A DNA stretch of 64,000 bases from NCBI GenBank assembly GCA_024220505.1, contig JAKZZE010000021.1, positions 372,001 to 436,000 on the forward strand, read 5' to 3'. Below, piece by piece: positions 31,145-43,288 of this stretch. The notes under the pieces were generated by a model that saw only the letters and a list, made by a program, of their open reading frames with translations, had not been told where the DNA came from and made no database searches. Origin of the DNA: Rhizopus arrhizus (taxonomy: Eukaryota > Mucoromycota > Mucoromycetes > Mucorales > Rhizopodaceae). The number at the start of each line of letters is the position of its first letter. Positions within the stretch are counted from its first letter, which is position 1. Made by a program: the position numbers and the translations under genes.

Positions 31145-33114
31145 AGAATATAAAAATAACAATAATGTAGGTATAAATAAATTGATTTATCCTTTCTCTT
31201 TTATTTTGTTTTTTCTTTGTCTACTGATTTGACAGTTATTAAAGTCAGTCATTCACCCTTTCTTTGTCCTTTGGCACATTTATTCAGAGGAACCAAAGCA
31301 ATTAGGAGATTAGGCTTTCAGCAGAGATTGTTTTATGCCAGCTGACGCTTGCAAAATCTCCCTACACTTTCTCCAGACGTTGTGTTTGGTGCATTGAGAA
31401 CAAAACATCTAGACAGCCACATGGCTACATAGTATTTATACAAAACATACTATACTATATAGGTTATGTATGGTATATTTACCTGGCACCACTTTGTTTG
31501 TTGCTACTGGATTGAATGAAATGCCCAACCCAACAAAGTTAAGTTTGATTTGCTGGGCTAAGCAGTAAGAATAAGATACATTAAAAAGTGGAGCTATATC
31601 ATTTGTAAGAGATAATCGAAAACATGTCTACTAAAAGGTTAAAAAAAGAGTAATGTGGTTGTATAATATAGCAACTGTTACTATAGATGATGTTCGAGAT
31701 CCAGTGTGACAGTACTCTGTAAACAAAGATAGCATTCTTTTGATTGCTTCTTCAAGGAATATAGGAGATGTAGTAAATATTGTGGAAGATATAAAACCCA
31801 CTTGTAATAAAACGAAAGTTTGAAGTATACTTTATCGATGATTCTACTACAGAGAGTGCATCATATATTAGATTGCATATCTTTGTTTTTGATAAGTCAT
31901 TAGGGATTACAGGTTTTGATACAACAAGAATGGTACTTTCATTAGCCCATGGAATGGCTCATTCATTACAAACAAATACAATTAAGATGCAAGGATTTCA
32001 AACATTAATGTGTGTGTTTAGAAATATAGCAAAAACATACTTTGGGTGACATCTGCTCCTTTTGGGACTACATTGTACTTATTCTTTAGGTACAAATAAA
32101 ACAAATGTTGGTACTAGGCATTTTAATCAAAAAATCAATGGATTTATTACAAAGTATATTATGTTTAAGTATGTACTTTATTTATAAATATCGAAGTATA
32201 TTACATTAGAAGTAAAAAGCGTATGTACACAAATAGAAAGAGAGATGATATATCAATTTATGGACATGTAAAATCTTTTTTAAATAAATATGACTGTGGG
32301 CCAATCATATATAATTAAAATTGATATTTAAAGCAGGATATGATCTTTGAAAAGTAACAAGTTTGAGAAATTCATGGTGGAATTGTCAGAGAAACTTGAA
32401 AGTTAGAGAAGCCATGAAAAAAGTTAATTAAACATGAAGAAAATGACCAAGTAATAACTAAATTGTTCAAATTCATCTGCGAGTTATTGGACAATGTTCT
32501 CTTGTATTTTTGTTTTCTGCGTAAACTTGGTTGAAGTATCAAAGTTAAGCTTTTAAGATTATAAATGCAATCCTTCATGTTTTTTTATTTATTTTGTCAG
32601 TTATATTTTTTTTTTTATGTTTTTAATCTCATTCAATTTCTTCAAGGTGAAGTATCGCTTTCATAGTATCTTCAATAACCATGATAAAAGTATGATAGAT
32701 ATTATGGAAGACAATAGCATTGGCAGAAAGATGAAGGATACGATAGTAAACTATTATATAGTTCTAAGGCATTCTATTATCCCTCTTCTCACCACTGTGA
32801 TTTAAAAATATGGCAAAATTCTACCCAAAAATCCAAAATATTCAAAATCCGCAATCAGCTCCATCCAACAATAAATATGCCATGGTTACAAATGTCCTTA
32901 TTTTTTTGGTTTTCCATTCTACAAAGTTATAAACTATAAGATAGTAAGAACCATTTTTTGGACTTTATAGTAAATATTAATATTCAATAAATCTATTATA
33001 GAAACACAAATTCTTTTTATTTTATTTCAATTTATCTCATTAGCAATTTTGTATATTGGTGGTTGTGTTTATGTTTTGTCATCAAGATCTGAAACACTGT
33101 ATCCTTACCACAAT

Positions 33115-33150
<36 letters not shown>

Positions 33151-33214
33151 GCTTTGTTTATAATGAGAATACATAAGACTTTATTCTTAAGCACATCCGA
33201 CAAAAGTTTTATTG
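31145..33214. other. Intergenic with a decayed coding relic
   Basis: Between about 31640 and 32200 pieces of protein-like sequence can be read in shifting frames (DPV then QYSVNKDSILLIASSRNIGD; FDKSLGITGFDTTRMVLSLA; HSLQTNTIKMQGFQTLMCVF), interrupted by stops. Probably an old gene or transposon copy of a family I do not recognise. The rest is AT-rich, with a run of 27 T at 33124-33150 near the VTI1 3' end. Confidence 0.4.
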
Positions 33215-34203
33215 TTAAAACAATTTGCTCCAAATAACTAATACAATTAAAGCAATTAAGATGATAATAATAGCTGCAGTAATCAACTTATTTGTAGCCA
33301 TGCTTTTTATAAATACGTTAGTCTTGTATTATATTTTATAATAATGCAAAGTTACCGTCTCGCCATTCCTTTTAAAGTCTTGGATGCTTTATCAATATGT
33401 GAATCAGCTTCCGTAAGCTATCAATAATAAAATAAGTTGGAATAAAGCATATAAAAATTGAGCTATACTATTTACTGTATCTCTTGCTCTTATCAATGTT
33501 TCACGTTGGCCTTTCAATGTACTAAGAATGTTAATACCAATGCCTTCTGTTTCTAATGCCAATCGATGGCTGTCTTCTAAGCGACGACTAGATTGTCCAA
33601 GACGCTCTGTTCCACTTAGTAGTCTTTGTCTTTGATCCATTGTTGAAGCATCATAATCATTTTGAAGATCGTCACTACTTCCAATTCCACCAAGTAACTC
33701 TTCTCGGTCTGAATTTTTAGGTACAATAGCAGTTGTTCGCCTCTAGAATAAATGATGAAAAATTGACTTTTCTTGCTTATTCATTAAGTTGTTTACCAAA
33801 TCTCGTTTAAGTTTCTCTGCTTCAGATTTGTATAGTCTTAATTTTGCTTGTAAACGAGTGCGTGAAGGTGTTGGGATATTTAAAATTTCCATTTCCATTT
33901 GTCCAAGCTTTAAAGTGTCAATAAGAAAATTTATAAATAATGAAGAGCTTACAATTTCGTCTGCTTCGTCAATTTCCCTTTCTATTGCACGAATAGTTGC
34001 CTTTCTTTCCTCTATTTTTTTTTTTTTTTTTTTTTTTTTTTGTTATTCTTGTTATTCTGGTTGCTGTTTTTTTTATTTTATTTTTATTCTTATTTTTTAC
34101 CCCCTTTTTGATTAGGTATTTGCCTCTCTAATTTCTCCTTGATACTTTCGGTAATAGAAGTAAAGTCTTGCTCATAATTAGCAAACAAGTCTGACGAAGC
34201 CAT
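33215..34203 (-). CDS. VTI1: Qb-SNARE Vti1
   Basis: SNARE for Golgi, endosome and vacuole fusion. Six exons on the minus strand: 34203-34101, 34011-33953, 33907-33797, 33742-33476, 33417-33356 and 33302-33215; 229 aa (yeast Vti1 217). The N-terminal Habc domain includes MASSDLFANYEQDFTSITES, ERKATIRAIEREIDEADEI and LGQMEMEILNIP, close to other Vti1 proteins. The SNARE helix spans about residues 135-195 with the Q-SNARE zero-layer glutamine in the NILSTLKGQRETL segment. A single C-terminal membrane anchor (ITAAIIIILIALIVLVIW) is encoded mostly by the last exon. The first intron (89 nt) is unusual in containing about 25 A residues next to its acceptor. Confidence 0.93.
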
Positions 34204-34364
34204 TTTCTTTGTTTAATTCTGGGAAAAAGAAAAACTCCCGTTTCCATCTTTTTTTGCTTTATATTAAATCATTCTTTCACTCCGACTCTCACGTGTATTA
34301 TTTCAGGTGCCATATTGTCTTTCTTTTTCCCCTTTTTTTTGCACTCTTCTTTTTTCTAGAGAAA

Positions 34365-37300
34365 ATGACGGCTCATAAGGAAGACTCTGTTGATATTATT
34401 CAAGTACTTATATTCTTTCTTTGTATATTTTCTTTTACATTTTATAATAAAAAGCTTATTTTTTTTTATTAAAAGGTTCACAGTGCAAAAGAGTTAGACA
34501 ATGAATTTTCAGAGATGCTTAAATGTTATAAGGATAAAGAAACAGAACACAACTGGGAAGCAAGAGAACGATCTATTACACGTGTAAGAGGGATACTTCG
34601 AGGAAATGCACCTGAAGCTTATTTGGACGTTCTTGTACAAGGAATCAAACATATGATGGATGGTATCATTAAGGCTGTAAGTGTATTTTATTTTCTATTA
34701 TATATTTATTTATACTTTTATTAGGTCGAAAGTTTACGTACACAACTTGCAGTGAAAGCACTTTTGTTAGTGGGAGATATTGGTATTTACATAGGCAAAC
34801 ATTTGGACGCTTACATTTATGATCAGCTATCAATGTGTATGATGCGGTGTGCTGGTATCACAAAAAAGATGGTGTCCACTGCTTCTCTTCAGGCAACGAT
34901 TACATTTTTAAAGCATGCAGCATTCTATCCGAAATTTGTCAATATGCTGACTTTATCTATGAACGATAAGAATATACAAGTTCGACTGTTTACAATGCAT
35001 TATTGCAAGACTATTTTGCAGACGCATGCACATAAAGATCATACTCGGTCTGTAATGGATCGGACGAACTGTACAGATCAAATAGAAGCTTTGATCACCA
35101 AAGGATTAAATGATGCTACACCTGCAGTTAGAGAGATAGGCAGAGAATCATTTTGGATCTTTTGGGAACACTGGAGAAGCCGAGGAGAACAGTAATATAT
35201 TTTTTAAGGAAATTACAAAGAGAATACTCACTATTTTTATAAAGTGTATTAAAGAAGTTACCTTTGGCTGCTCAAAAGCAGTTAGAAAAATCAAAAATTA
35301 GCATCAAATCAACCAAAAATTCCCATAGTCCTACCAGCTCTTTAGGTATTTCACACGGAGGACGAAATGACCGTGCTATTTCACCATCCAACTCAACACT
35401 TTCTAATGGATCAGCTGGCTCTTCGGATCACCCAAAGGCTTCACGTCCAACTAAATATACCTCTTCTGCCTCGCCCTCACCTCCACCTCCACCGTCATCT
35501 GTTTCACGAAAGACGCGTGTACCTGGACTTAACAAAAAGAAGTCCATCATGGGCCTCAGCAGCAAACGAAAAGCACCCAATTTCTTTACACTACTCAACA
35601 GCGAAGACTTTAGTATGCGTATCGATGGCATTCATCAAGTCGCCAAAAAATTGGGACTCATGTATCCTTATACACCCATACCAGACCTTGAACACATTCA
35701 ACTCGAGACAACTTCACAACCCGTAGATGGGGATAAGCTCAAGGCCATCATCCTCCAACAGTTTGAGGATCCTAATAACAACTTTGTTTATGAAACGCTT
35801 TCCAGTTGGGAATGTGTTACTTGTGTGATGCTGAGGTTATTAAGCTTTGAGGAATATATTCCCAGATTAATCCTTGATGTAGATGAACCCAAACGTGTGG
35901 ATAGACAAAAGCATGCCCGAATAGCACTTCAACGTGCCAAACTGTTTTTACAACATGAGAATCCTAATCTTGCTAATATACTCTTTACAAGCCTTGTTCA
36001 TTTTGGAGGTTTTGGAGGAACGACGCCATCGAATGGCAAAAGGGACATTTATAAATTGCCTGCGAATCGAAGAAAATTGGCTAAAGAATTCTTGGTGTGG
36101 ATGAACGAATTGCTAACACCCTTGATTGGTCTTGATAAAGCCACTGGTGACAAGGAAGCGCTGGAAGGCGTGCCGGATTCATACCTTCAGATCTCGCCGA
36201 GTAGCACGTGGTTTGAGTCTGATGCAAATCTGCGTCAATGCATGGATATCTTGCTGCCTCTTGTCATAACTCACAGCTCCGGTTCTGCTTGGCATGCACC
36301 TTTAGTGACGTTTATGAAACATGTTCGTCTGTTAAATCAATCTCTGTTTGATTCGATTGTCGTGGCCTATGATGATTCTTCGATCAACAAGATCTGTCGT
36401 GTACTCGGTATTCACGTCCGCCTTGATCCCGCTGCAGTACAGCAGCAATCAAGTGATAACGTGAGTATTCCTTTGTCAGAACAATCAATAAAGGAAGAAG
36501 AGGAGGGTGAGGAAGAATATGAGGAAGAAGAAGAGGAAGAAGAGGAAGAGGAAGAAGAGGAAGAAACATCTGCCAAACAGATAATTAATGTAGAAGAAGC
36601 CGTAGATGATCAGGTCGTGAATGGAGAAGAGGAAAAGACATCAGCTGAACAGGTAGCAATAAATGAAGAAAAGTATGAAGAACCAAGAGAGAAGGCAGTA
36701 ATAAATGAGAAAGAAGAAAGATGCGCTAAAGAACAGCATACTATGGACGATGAACATGAAAAAGAAGAACCTAGCGAAATCAACAAAATTGATGCTATTT
36801 TGATCAAAGAAGAAGAAATAAATCAGAAATTAATAGAAGTAATGAGAGAAGATAAACAAGTTGTCAAGGATGAGAAATCAGTACATACCTATTCACTTAT
36901 TAATGAACAAAGAACACCAGAGTTGAGGGTCAGTAAAGAAGAACCAAATGTTCCGGATTTGACAGAGGTTATGTACGATAAGCACTTGGAAGAAGAACAA
37001 ATTCAGATGAAGTCACCTATACCAAAATACTATCAGCATAATGCTAACATGGTACCTCCTCTTGCTTCTGATTTTCCTGATAATCAAATCATTGGAAATT
37101 CCTATTATGATCAAAGCCCAATATTGGTAATACCTTTTTTTTTTTTTTTTTTTTTAGAGCAGAATCGGTTAACTTTTATCATTGTTAGTATTCAAGCCAT
37201 ACGACGACTGAACGTTCAACACCTATTATTGAAGCAAGCGCATCTCCTTTTCCACAACAGCAACAACAATCTCTTCCAACAAGTGAGCCCAACAAGCAAA

Positions 37301-38384
37301 AATACCCCGAGCCTGCATATGTCCCATTTTTCTATCCCGAAAAGGTCAATTACCCATGCCCTGTTCTTCAATCTAACACAAGATCCAATGCATCTGGTGT
37401 TGTACGTAGCGGCAAAGACAAGACAGTATTACTGTATGCACTAATTGACAAACTGAAGCCCATTCCAGAGGACGTGAGTACGTTTAGTAAGCTGACACGA
37501 CTATTCAAAGAAGTACCTATCCGAAGAAGATGGGATCAAGGAGGTAGTGAGGAAAATGGAAGTGAAACGTGGGCAGGCGGCAATGGTGATGGCGGTAATT
37601 TTGTAGAATTAGTACAGAGTATCTTAGTATACTTGGAACAGCCTGTTAATAAATGTACATTAAGTGCATTGGAGTGTGTCTGTCAGTTGGCAGCTTCTCA
37701 ATCGGGTTTATTCAAGTACTTTGAAAGAAAATCCAATGATAAAGGCATGACATTAGAGTCTCAACTTATAGAAAGACTACTTGAATTAAGATCAAACGAA
37801 AACCCTTCGGTAAAGAAAAGAAAAGACTAAAATAGAATTATATGAGAGAAAGAGGAAATTGATTTATTTATGAAAAAAATAGATTTGCATCTCTGCAGAA
37901 GATGCTTTAGAAGCAGTCTTGAGTGCATTATCACCGCCTACAGCATTTGAAGTGTTGATGGCATTTATTGTTTATAGGACTGTTGTTTCGCCGTATGATG
38001 ATAATGTTTTGACAAGCAAATATCATCCTGTGGGCTCTGCATTCACCTATCTTACAAAATCAGTAAAGGAGCTGAATGACGTTTTTTATATTGAAGAATG
38101 GTTAGCAAAGGGTGCAGTGAATGCATTTTTCAAGGTAAAGACTATAGATTGTCTAGGTGAGCACTAACATGTGTATATAGGGTATGAATAGTCCTTTATT
38201 GATTGTTCGTAAAGCGTGCGTAGAAGCTATTGTGGCTTTTCATGAAATGATTAACGATGAAATCTATGTGTATTTGACTGATTTCAGAGAGGATCAAACC
38301 AATTTAATCAGGCATTATGTGACGAAATCTATAAAAAAGAAAGCGAGTCTTCGAAATATGAGAGAGACTCATCAGTTCTTATAA
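34365..38384 (+). CDS. CLASP/Stu1-family microtubule-associated protein
   Basis: Microtubule-stabilising protein with TOG-like HEAT domains, acting in spindle and cell polarity. Seven exons: 34365-34403, 34476-34676, 34725-35191, 35245-37126, 37189-37809, 37883-38134 and 38181-38384; 1221 aa. Residues about 15-240 form the CLASP N-terminal domain, ending in VREIGRESFWIFWEHWRSRG, the family's most recognisable motif. A Ser/Pro/Arg/Lys-rich linker (about 255-325) likely binds microtubules. A central HEAT region and an acidic insert (poly-Glu around residues 655-680) follow. A C-terminal TOG domain ends SPLLIVRKACVEAIVAFHEM, then YLTDFREDQTNLIRHYVTKS. Intron 4 contains an 18-T pyrimidine tract. 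Which CLASP ortholog (Stu1/Cls1) it equals cannot be told, so no symbol is given. Confidence 0.88.
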
Positions 38385-38495
38385 TTTATACCCTCTTTCT
38401 CTTGATAATAATACCACTTTTTTCTTTTGTATTACACAATTTAATAATTTGTCCTTTTCTGTTATTCCCTGCATCATCTTTTGTTTTTGTTTTTT

Positions 38496-38529
<34 letters not shown>

Positions 38530-38591
38530 CTAATAAAAGGGCTTCCCGATAATCGCTCCATCTTAAAAGGAAAAAGAAGAGGAAGAAGCAA

Positions 38592-38626
<35 letters not shown>

Positions 38627-39500
38627 AGAGAGAGAAAGAAAGAGAAGGATAAAAAGGGGAATGGAGTGATAAGATGAGGAAGAAAAGTTGAGCGCAGCAT
38701 GTCAACTTCTCCAAAAAAAACAAGAGATTTTTCTTTGTTATTAAAGGAAACGATTAAATGTATACTCACAGACGGAACTTATTGTAACACCAAATATTTA
38801 TGTCAAAAAAAAAAAAAAAAAAATATAAGAGTTAACAAGAGACATATTTATTTTGAATTTGTTTATTTTTCCTTGTGTAGCTCTTTCAAGAAATAAAATG
38901 AATGTCATTGTTTGTGTAAAAGGAAAAAAGAAAATGAAAATCGAAAGTGTGATTAGTTCAATCTAATGTTTTGGTAAGAGAATATTCTTTACGAAGTTTA
39001 CAAGAAAAAAGTTTAATAATACTTTTTATGGAAAAAAAATGCTTGAATAAAGTAATGGCTTTTTTTTTTTCTTCTCACAAAAAAAAAAAGAAGAAAACAA
39101 AAAAAAAAAAAAAAGAAAAAAAAGAAATGCTTTTAAGACTTGAATCCTTTTTGTTGTGTGTGCGTGTGCAAGAGCACGGATAAAAAGGAAATGTATACAT
39201 TAAGGTACCACACAGGCAATCAGAGAAGGATTAAGAACAAAATAACACAAGAATAATGCTATTTATATGACGACATGAGTACTTTAATTAAAAAAAATAA
39301 GTAAATAAAAACAGAAAGCCCATGATTTTGCTTTGTATTTAATAAATCAATCATGTCTCTTCTTCTTCTTCTTTTTCTCTTAATCTAGCTCACACAGAGT
39401 TTCTTTCTCCCTTTTTTTTTGTTCTCTATATTCACTTGATATACTTTAACATTTCTTTGGTTTTTTTTTCCCATTCCTTTTGTCTATTTGTTCATTCAAC
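38385..39500. other. Homopolymer-rich intergenic region
   Basis: Contains 30 T (38497-38526) and 32 A (38595-38626) separated by 68 nt, further A runs at about 38803-38822 and 39078-39120, and a possible small frame from the ATG at 38699 (MSTSPKKTRDFSLLLKETIK), which dissolves into poly-Lys and cannot be confirmed as a gene. Confidence 0.5.
38497..38626. repeat. T30 / A32 inverted homopolymer pair
   Basis: A T-tract and an A-tract of about 30 nt each can pair around a 68-nt loop. It lies 112 nt after the CLASP stop codon, so it could fall in the 3' UTR. Confidence 0.6.
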
Positions 39501-41192
39501 ATGCTGCCTTGTCCTCAAGAAATCTTTTTCCACAACGATGCGTCATTGGAGGCTAATCAATATGTCAAAAAGGATCAATACAATGGCCTGATCAATAACC
39601 CAAATGTGCTTGTATCAGCAGACTGTTTCAGAGATAAAGAAGAACAGGTCTGGCCTCCTGATGTAGAGGACGCATTCACTGAAGGTAAAAAGTACTTGAG
39701 TAAATATAACCTTCTTTTTACTAAATACATTTTTTTCTTTTTTATTCTCTTTGTATATTCTACTTCAGCTCTTGAGACTATCCCTAAACTAGGCAGAAGA
39801 AAAATTCTTGTTAATGGTAAACCTTGCGGTAGAAACGAGCTAATTTCAGACTTTATCTATCAAAAGACTGGAAAGATTCGCACAAGAAAGCAAGTATCTT
39901 CTCATATTCAAGTCTTGAAAAATACACGTAAAAACGATTTTCACTGTAAGTGTCCGGTTAGTCTTCTTGCAAAAGTATTAACTACCCATATTATATAGTC
40001 ATGCGATTGTTAACTGATTCAGTTGAGATATCAGAGGACGTGTTATCTTACATCAATGAACCCTGCGAACAACAGCAACAAGCCCTTGGTAATCATCTCA
40101 ATTACTCAGATGGCCTCAACTTAAGGTCTTTTAAATCAATCGAATCTTTTTCTTCTGACGATTCATCTATAAGCTCATGCTCTCCATTATCTAATGACTA
40201 TATGCTTGATATAATACAACCAATTCAACAACAGGCGTTTTCTAGCTTTAAAGCCGTTTATGATCCACTTCAAGAGCCCATCTATGACGACTTTTTAAAT
40301 TTTGATCCTCTTTTGTATACTGATCCCATTCTATTCGATTCGCTCTCTAACCAACCAATGATGAATAATGTGATACTACCAGAACATCAGAAAAACTCAA
40401 TGTCAGAATGTAGGACTCTAGTAACTCCCAGTAGTAACTTTAAGCCAAATTATATTTGCCTTTACTTGGAATATGCTTTACCTTGTGACCCTTACACAAT
40501 TCTCACATACAACCTTGCTCAAACGCCTCACTATTTCCCTGATACCCTTTCCACAGCCCCTTTAAACAAGGCCTTAAAAGAAAAATGTCCTTCAGTAAGA
40601 TCATTATCTCCTGACACGACCACCTTATTAGTCAAGGTTTGTACTCTCTTGAATAACAAGATGAAAGGGTTTTAATGTTTTCTTATAATAGGTTAAGCTT
40701 GACCTTAGTCTTGATGTACTTGAATTTGCGTTCAATAATACATCCTTTTTTGAAACAAATGATAGAAGAACAATGGAATGCACTACTGCCATTTATTCAT
40801 TTGGTAATGTCGTCTTAGAATCAAAAGAATCTCAGCAAGCACTTTGGGTGGAAGAAAGAAAATACATGTATAGCTTTGTATTTGTTAACCAATTCTTTGA
40901 TGCATTCATGAAAGGCCTCAAGTCACTTCAATCTTGGGAAGAAGTTGATATTGCTATCAGCAACTTGTGTATTATTCAGGTAAAGTAAAAAAAAAATAAT
41001 TATGCTCTGAGCCTTTTTCCTTTTTTTTATTAAAGCCTTTACCTGTAGTCTTTTGAAGATGCTGAATTCAAATTAACCAATCCAAATCAAACAGCAGAAT
41101 CTCTTGTTATGATTTATGAGTTTGAAAGAGGTCCTGCCACAATTGAAATCTCCTCCATTGAAAACTCCACTCAAAACTTAGAAATGCCTTGA
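39501..41192 (+). CDS. TEA/ATTS-domain transcription factor (TEAD/Tec1/AbaA family)
   Basis: DNA-binding regulator. Five exons: 39501-39684, 39769-39945, 39999-40636, 40692-40979 and 41049-41192; 476 aa. The TEA domain (residues about 52-122) reads VWPPDVEDAFTEALETIPKL, GRRKILVNGKPCGRNELISD and GKIRTRKQVSSHIQVLKNT, with the recognition helix intact; it binds CATTCC/CATTCY-type sites in relatives. A Ser/Asp/Gln-rich middle follows. The C-terminal region (about 260-476) looks like the beta-sandwich YAP-binding domain of animal TEADs: a strand similar to YICLYLEYAL, then TTAIYSFGNVVLESKE, YMYSFVFVNQFFDAFMKGLK and SLVMIYEFERG. Ascomycete relatives control conidiation (AbaA) or filamentous growth (Tec1); the role here is unknown. 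The model matters: skipping the first introns destroys the TEA domain. Confidence 0.9.
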
Positions 41193-41609
41193 ACTTAGCA
41201 TAACTCTCACTTCTCTTTCTTTCTCTTTCTTTCTCTCTCTCTTTTTATTCATCTTATACATACATACATCTCATGCATAGTTTACATACACACATCTAAA
41301 CCTTTTTTTATATACACACATAGGCATTTATTCCTTTTATATATGACTTTTTGTCGCTTTCTTTTTTTTTTATTATTGTTTATTTTATAAAGTTTTGCAT
41401 AAAAAAAATAAAAATTATTTCCTTTATAAACCAATCTATGTGCTCAAGCTTCATCTTATATGGCTCTTTTTTTTTTTTTGCTTGTTACAATATTCCTTGT
41501 GATTAGCTGAATAATACGCTATTCATGACTATAGCTTTTCCATTGCACAAATTTCTAATAATAAAGAAATATATAAAGCGCATGCTCAAAACAGAGACTT
41601 TTTTTTATT
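41193..41609. other. Convergent intergenic region with pyrimidine microsatellite
   Basis: A CTTT/TCTC-rich microsatellite at about 41208-41245 and several T-runs; presumably the two 3' UTRs. No gene. Confidence 0.6.
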
Positions 41610-43288
41610 TCATTTTGTTTGCGTAATAATCAAATCCTGAAAACATACATCACATACCCGGCTCCATTCAAATTGATTGCTGGATGAAAATAAAGGTAGC
41701 TTGTTCATACTATGCTTGTGGCATATTACTTGTCCGCATCGTCTACAGTGATGACGTCTTACCAAGAATGAGAATTGAGTTTTACATGAGAAGAACTGAC
41801 AAAGGCTTGCTTGTTCGTCAGGTGTCCAAAGAGTTTTTGAAAGCAGTACAAACCGATCTTGTTTATCTTTGTGTGTTAAATGCAATGCATAGTTGCACTG
41901 ATAAAATTTGATTCGTCGAATAGTGCGTGAAATGAAGCTCGACTACGATATATTTTACACCACTTAGCTTTTTATACTTGACATCATAAACACATTATCT
42001 ATCTCTGATCTCTTACCTTCTCTCCTTTTCCTTTTTCTTGATCGTCATTTAAATGAATTTTTTTTACAGGTTCCGCGATTGCTCCACTGCTGGCAATCAT
42101 ACGATCAATACCACTAAGAGGGGTTTCAAATAAGCACAGATTATGATCAATGTCAATATCTCCTTCAACCAGCATTCCTACATCCCACCTCATCTTGTGC
42201 ACTATATCATGCTTCTCTTCCATATGCAGTAAATTTGAAACAGCTTTACTAAAGTCCCACCTCTTCACTTTTTCCTTGTTGTTTATCATTCCTTTTACTT
42301 CCTCTATGTCATCCTGTGATACTTTTTTGTATTCTTCCACCGTCGATTTAATATTTATGTTGATATCTGCCGCTAATTCATCTAGTGAATCCATCATCAA
42401 CTTTTGCTGATTTGTTGCTTCTTGATATTCTCGAATCCTTTCTTCATAGTACTTTTCTTGTTTACAAAATTGCTCATCTAAAGAATGATTCAAAAACAAG
42501 AGCTCTCTGACTTGTTGTTCTGCATTCAGTATGTCAACTGATAACGACTCTAGTTTTTCAGACTGCTCTATGCATATGTTCACCAAGCTCAAAAATTGAT
42601 TTCTCCATTCGAGATCTCCAGACTCTTTATTCACAGAGGCCGCTTCAAAGGTTTCTTCTAGCTTTGAGTGAAGCAAGTTGTTTGTAATCATAAACAAAGA
42701 AGTTAGATTCTGACTTGTCTTTATTTCTTGCCCTTCATTTTCATGACCGGGCATGGCATTATTCCTGACGGTTTCATTTGCTACCAAGCAGCCGTAAGAA
42801 TAGGTAGGAGTGTGACCTGTGCTAATAAATTGCTGCACATTACTATCTTCACCTTCTGCTGAATAAAGACTATGAAGATTGCATTTCACCAAATGGCTCA
42901 TATCTTTCTTTTTTACCAACAATCTACTCTGAAACAGTTCCTGTATATGGACCTCCTGTGTCAATCGTGTGATACCATTCAGCTTTTCTCTAAGGATATC
43001 AAGTATGTCTATATGTGGATCCCACTGGTAATCATCATCTAGTCTTTTCTTTTGTTGCAAAGGTATAGACGATTTTGAAAGTCTGAGTACAACAAAATCC
43101 ATAGACTTGGGTCGATCAATACCAATGCTTTTTCTTCTTTTACCAACTTGCCGTTTTAAAACATGTTTCGTCAACCAATTTTCTTTTATTTTTTCGTCTG
43201 TATTTGAGAGCTGAACTTCTGAACACTTGTTTGGTTCCATACAAGGTTTCTGAATAAGAGGATTATCAGTATTATGGTAAGCATCCAT
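41610..43288 (-). CDS. FYVE zinc-finger, coiled-coil protein
   Basis: Probable endosomal PI3P-binding protein. Two exons on the minus strand (43288-42017 and 41942-41610, intron 74 nt); 534 aa. The C-terminal FYVE domain (residues about 460-530) has all signatures: an N-terminal Trp motif LWTPDEQASLCQFF (WxxD), the basic RRHHCRRCG patch that contacts phosphatidylinositol 3-phosphate, and closing RVCDVCF with the eight zinc Cys/His ligands in order. The region upstream, about residues 225-330, is a long helical coiled coil (SLVNICIEQSEKLESLSVDI; EQFCKQEKYYEERIREYQEA). A basic N-terminal segment (KRQVGKRRKSIGIDRPKS) precedes it. The coiled coil suggests dimerisation, as in EEA1-like tethers or yeast Pib1/Pep7 relatives, but no specific ortholog is evident. 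Confidence 0.87.

Noticed and set aside
33789..34115. 108-codon plus-strand frame over VTI1
   Set aside because: Runs through a VTI1 intron poly(T) and is antisense to three VTI1 exons.
38699..38896. Small protein gene starting MSTSPKKTRDFSLLL
   Set aside because: Good start context, but the frame runs into a poly(A)/poly-Lys tract; no intron model gave a convincing continuation.
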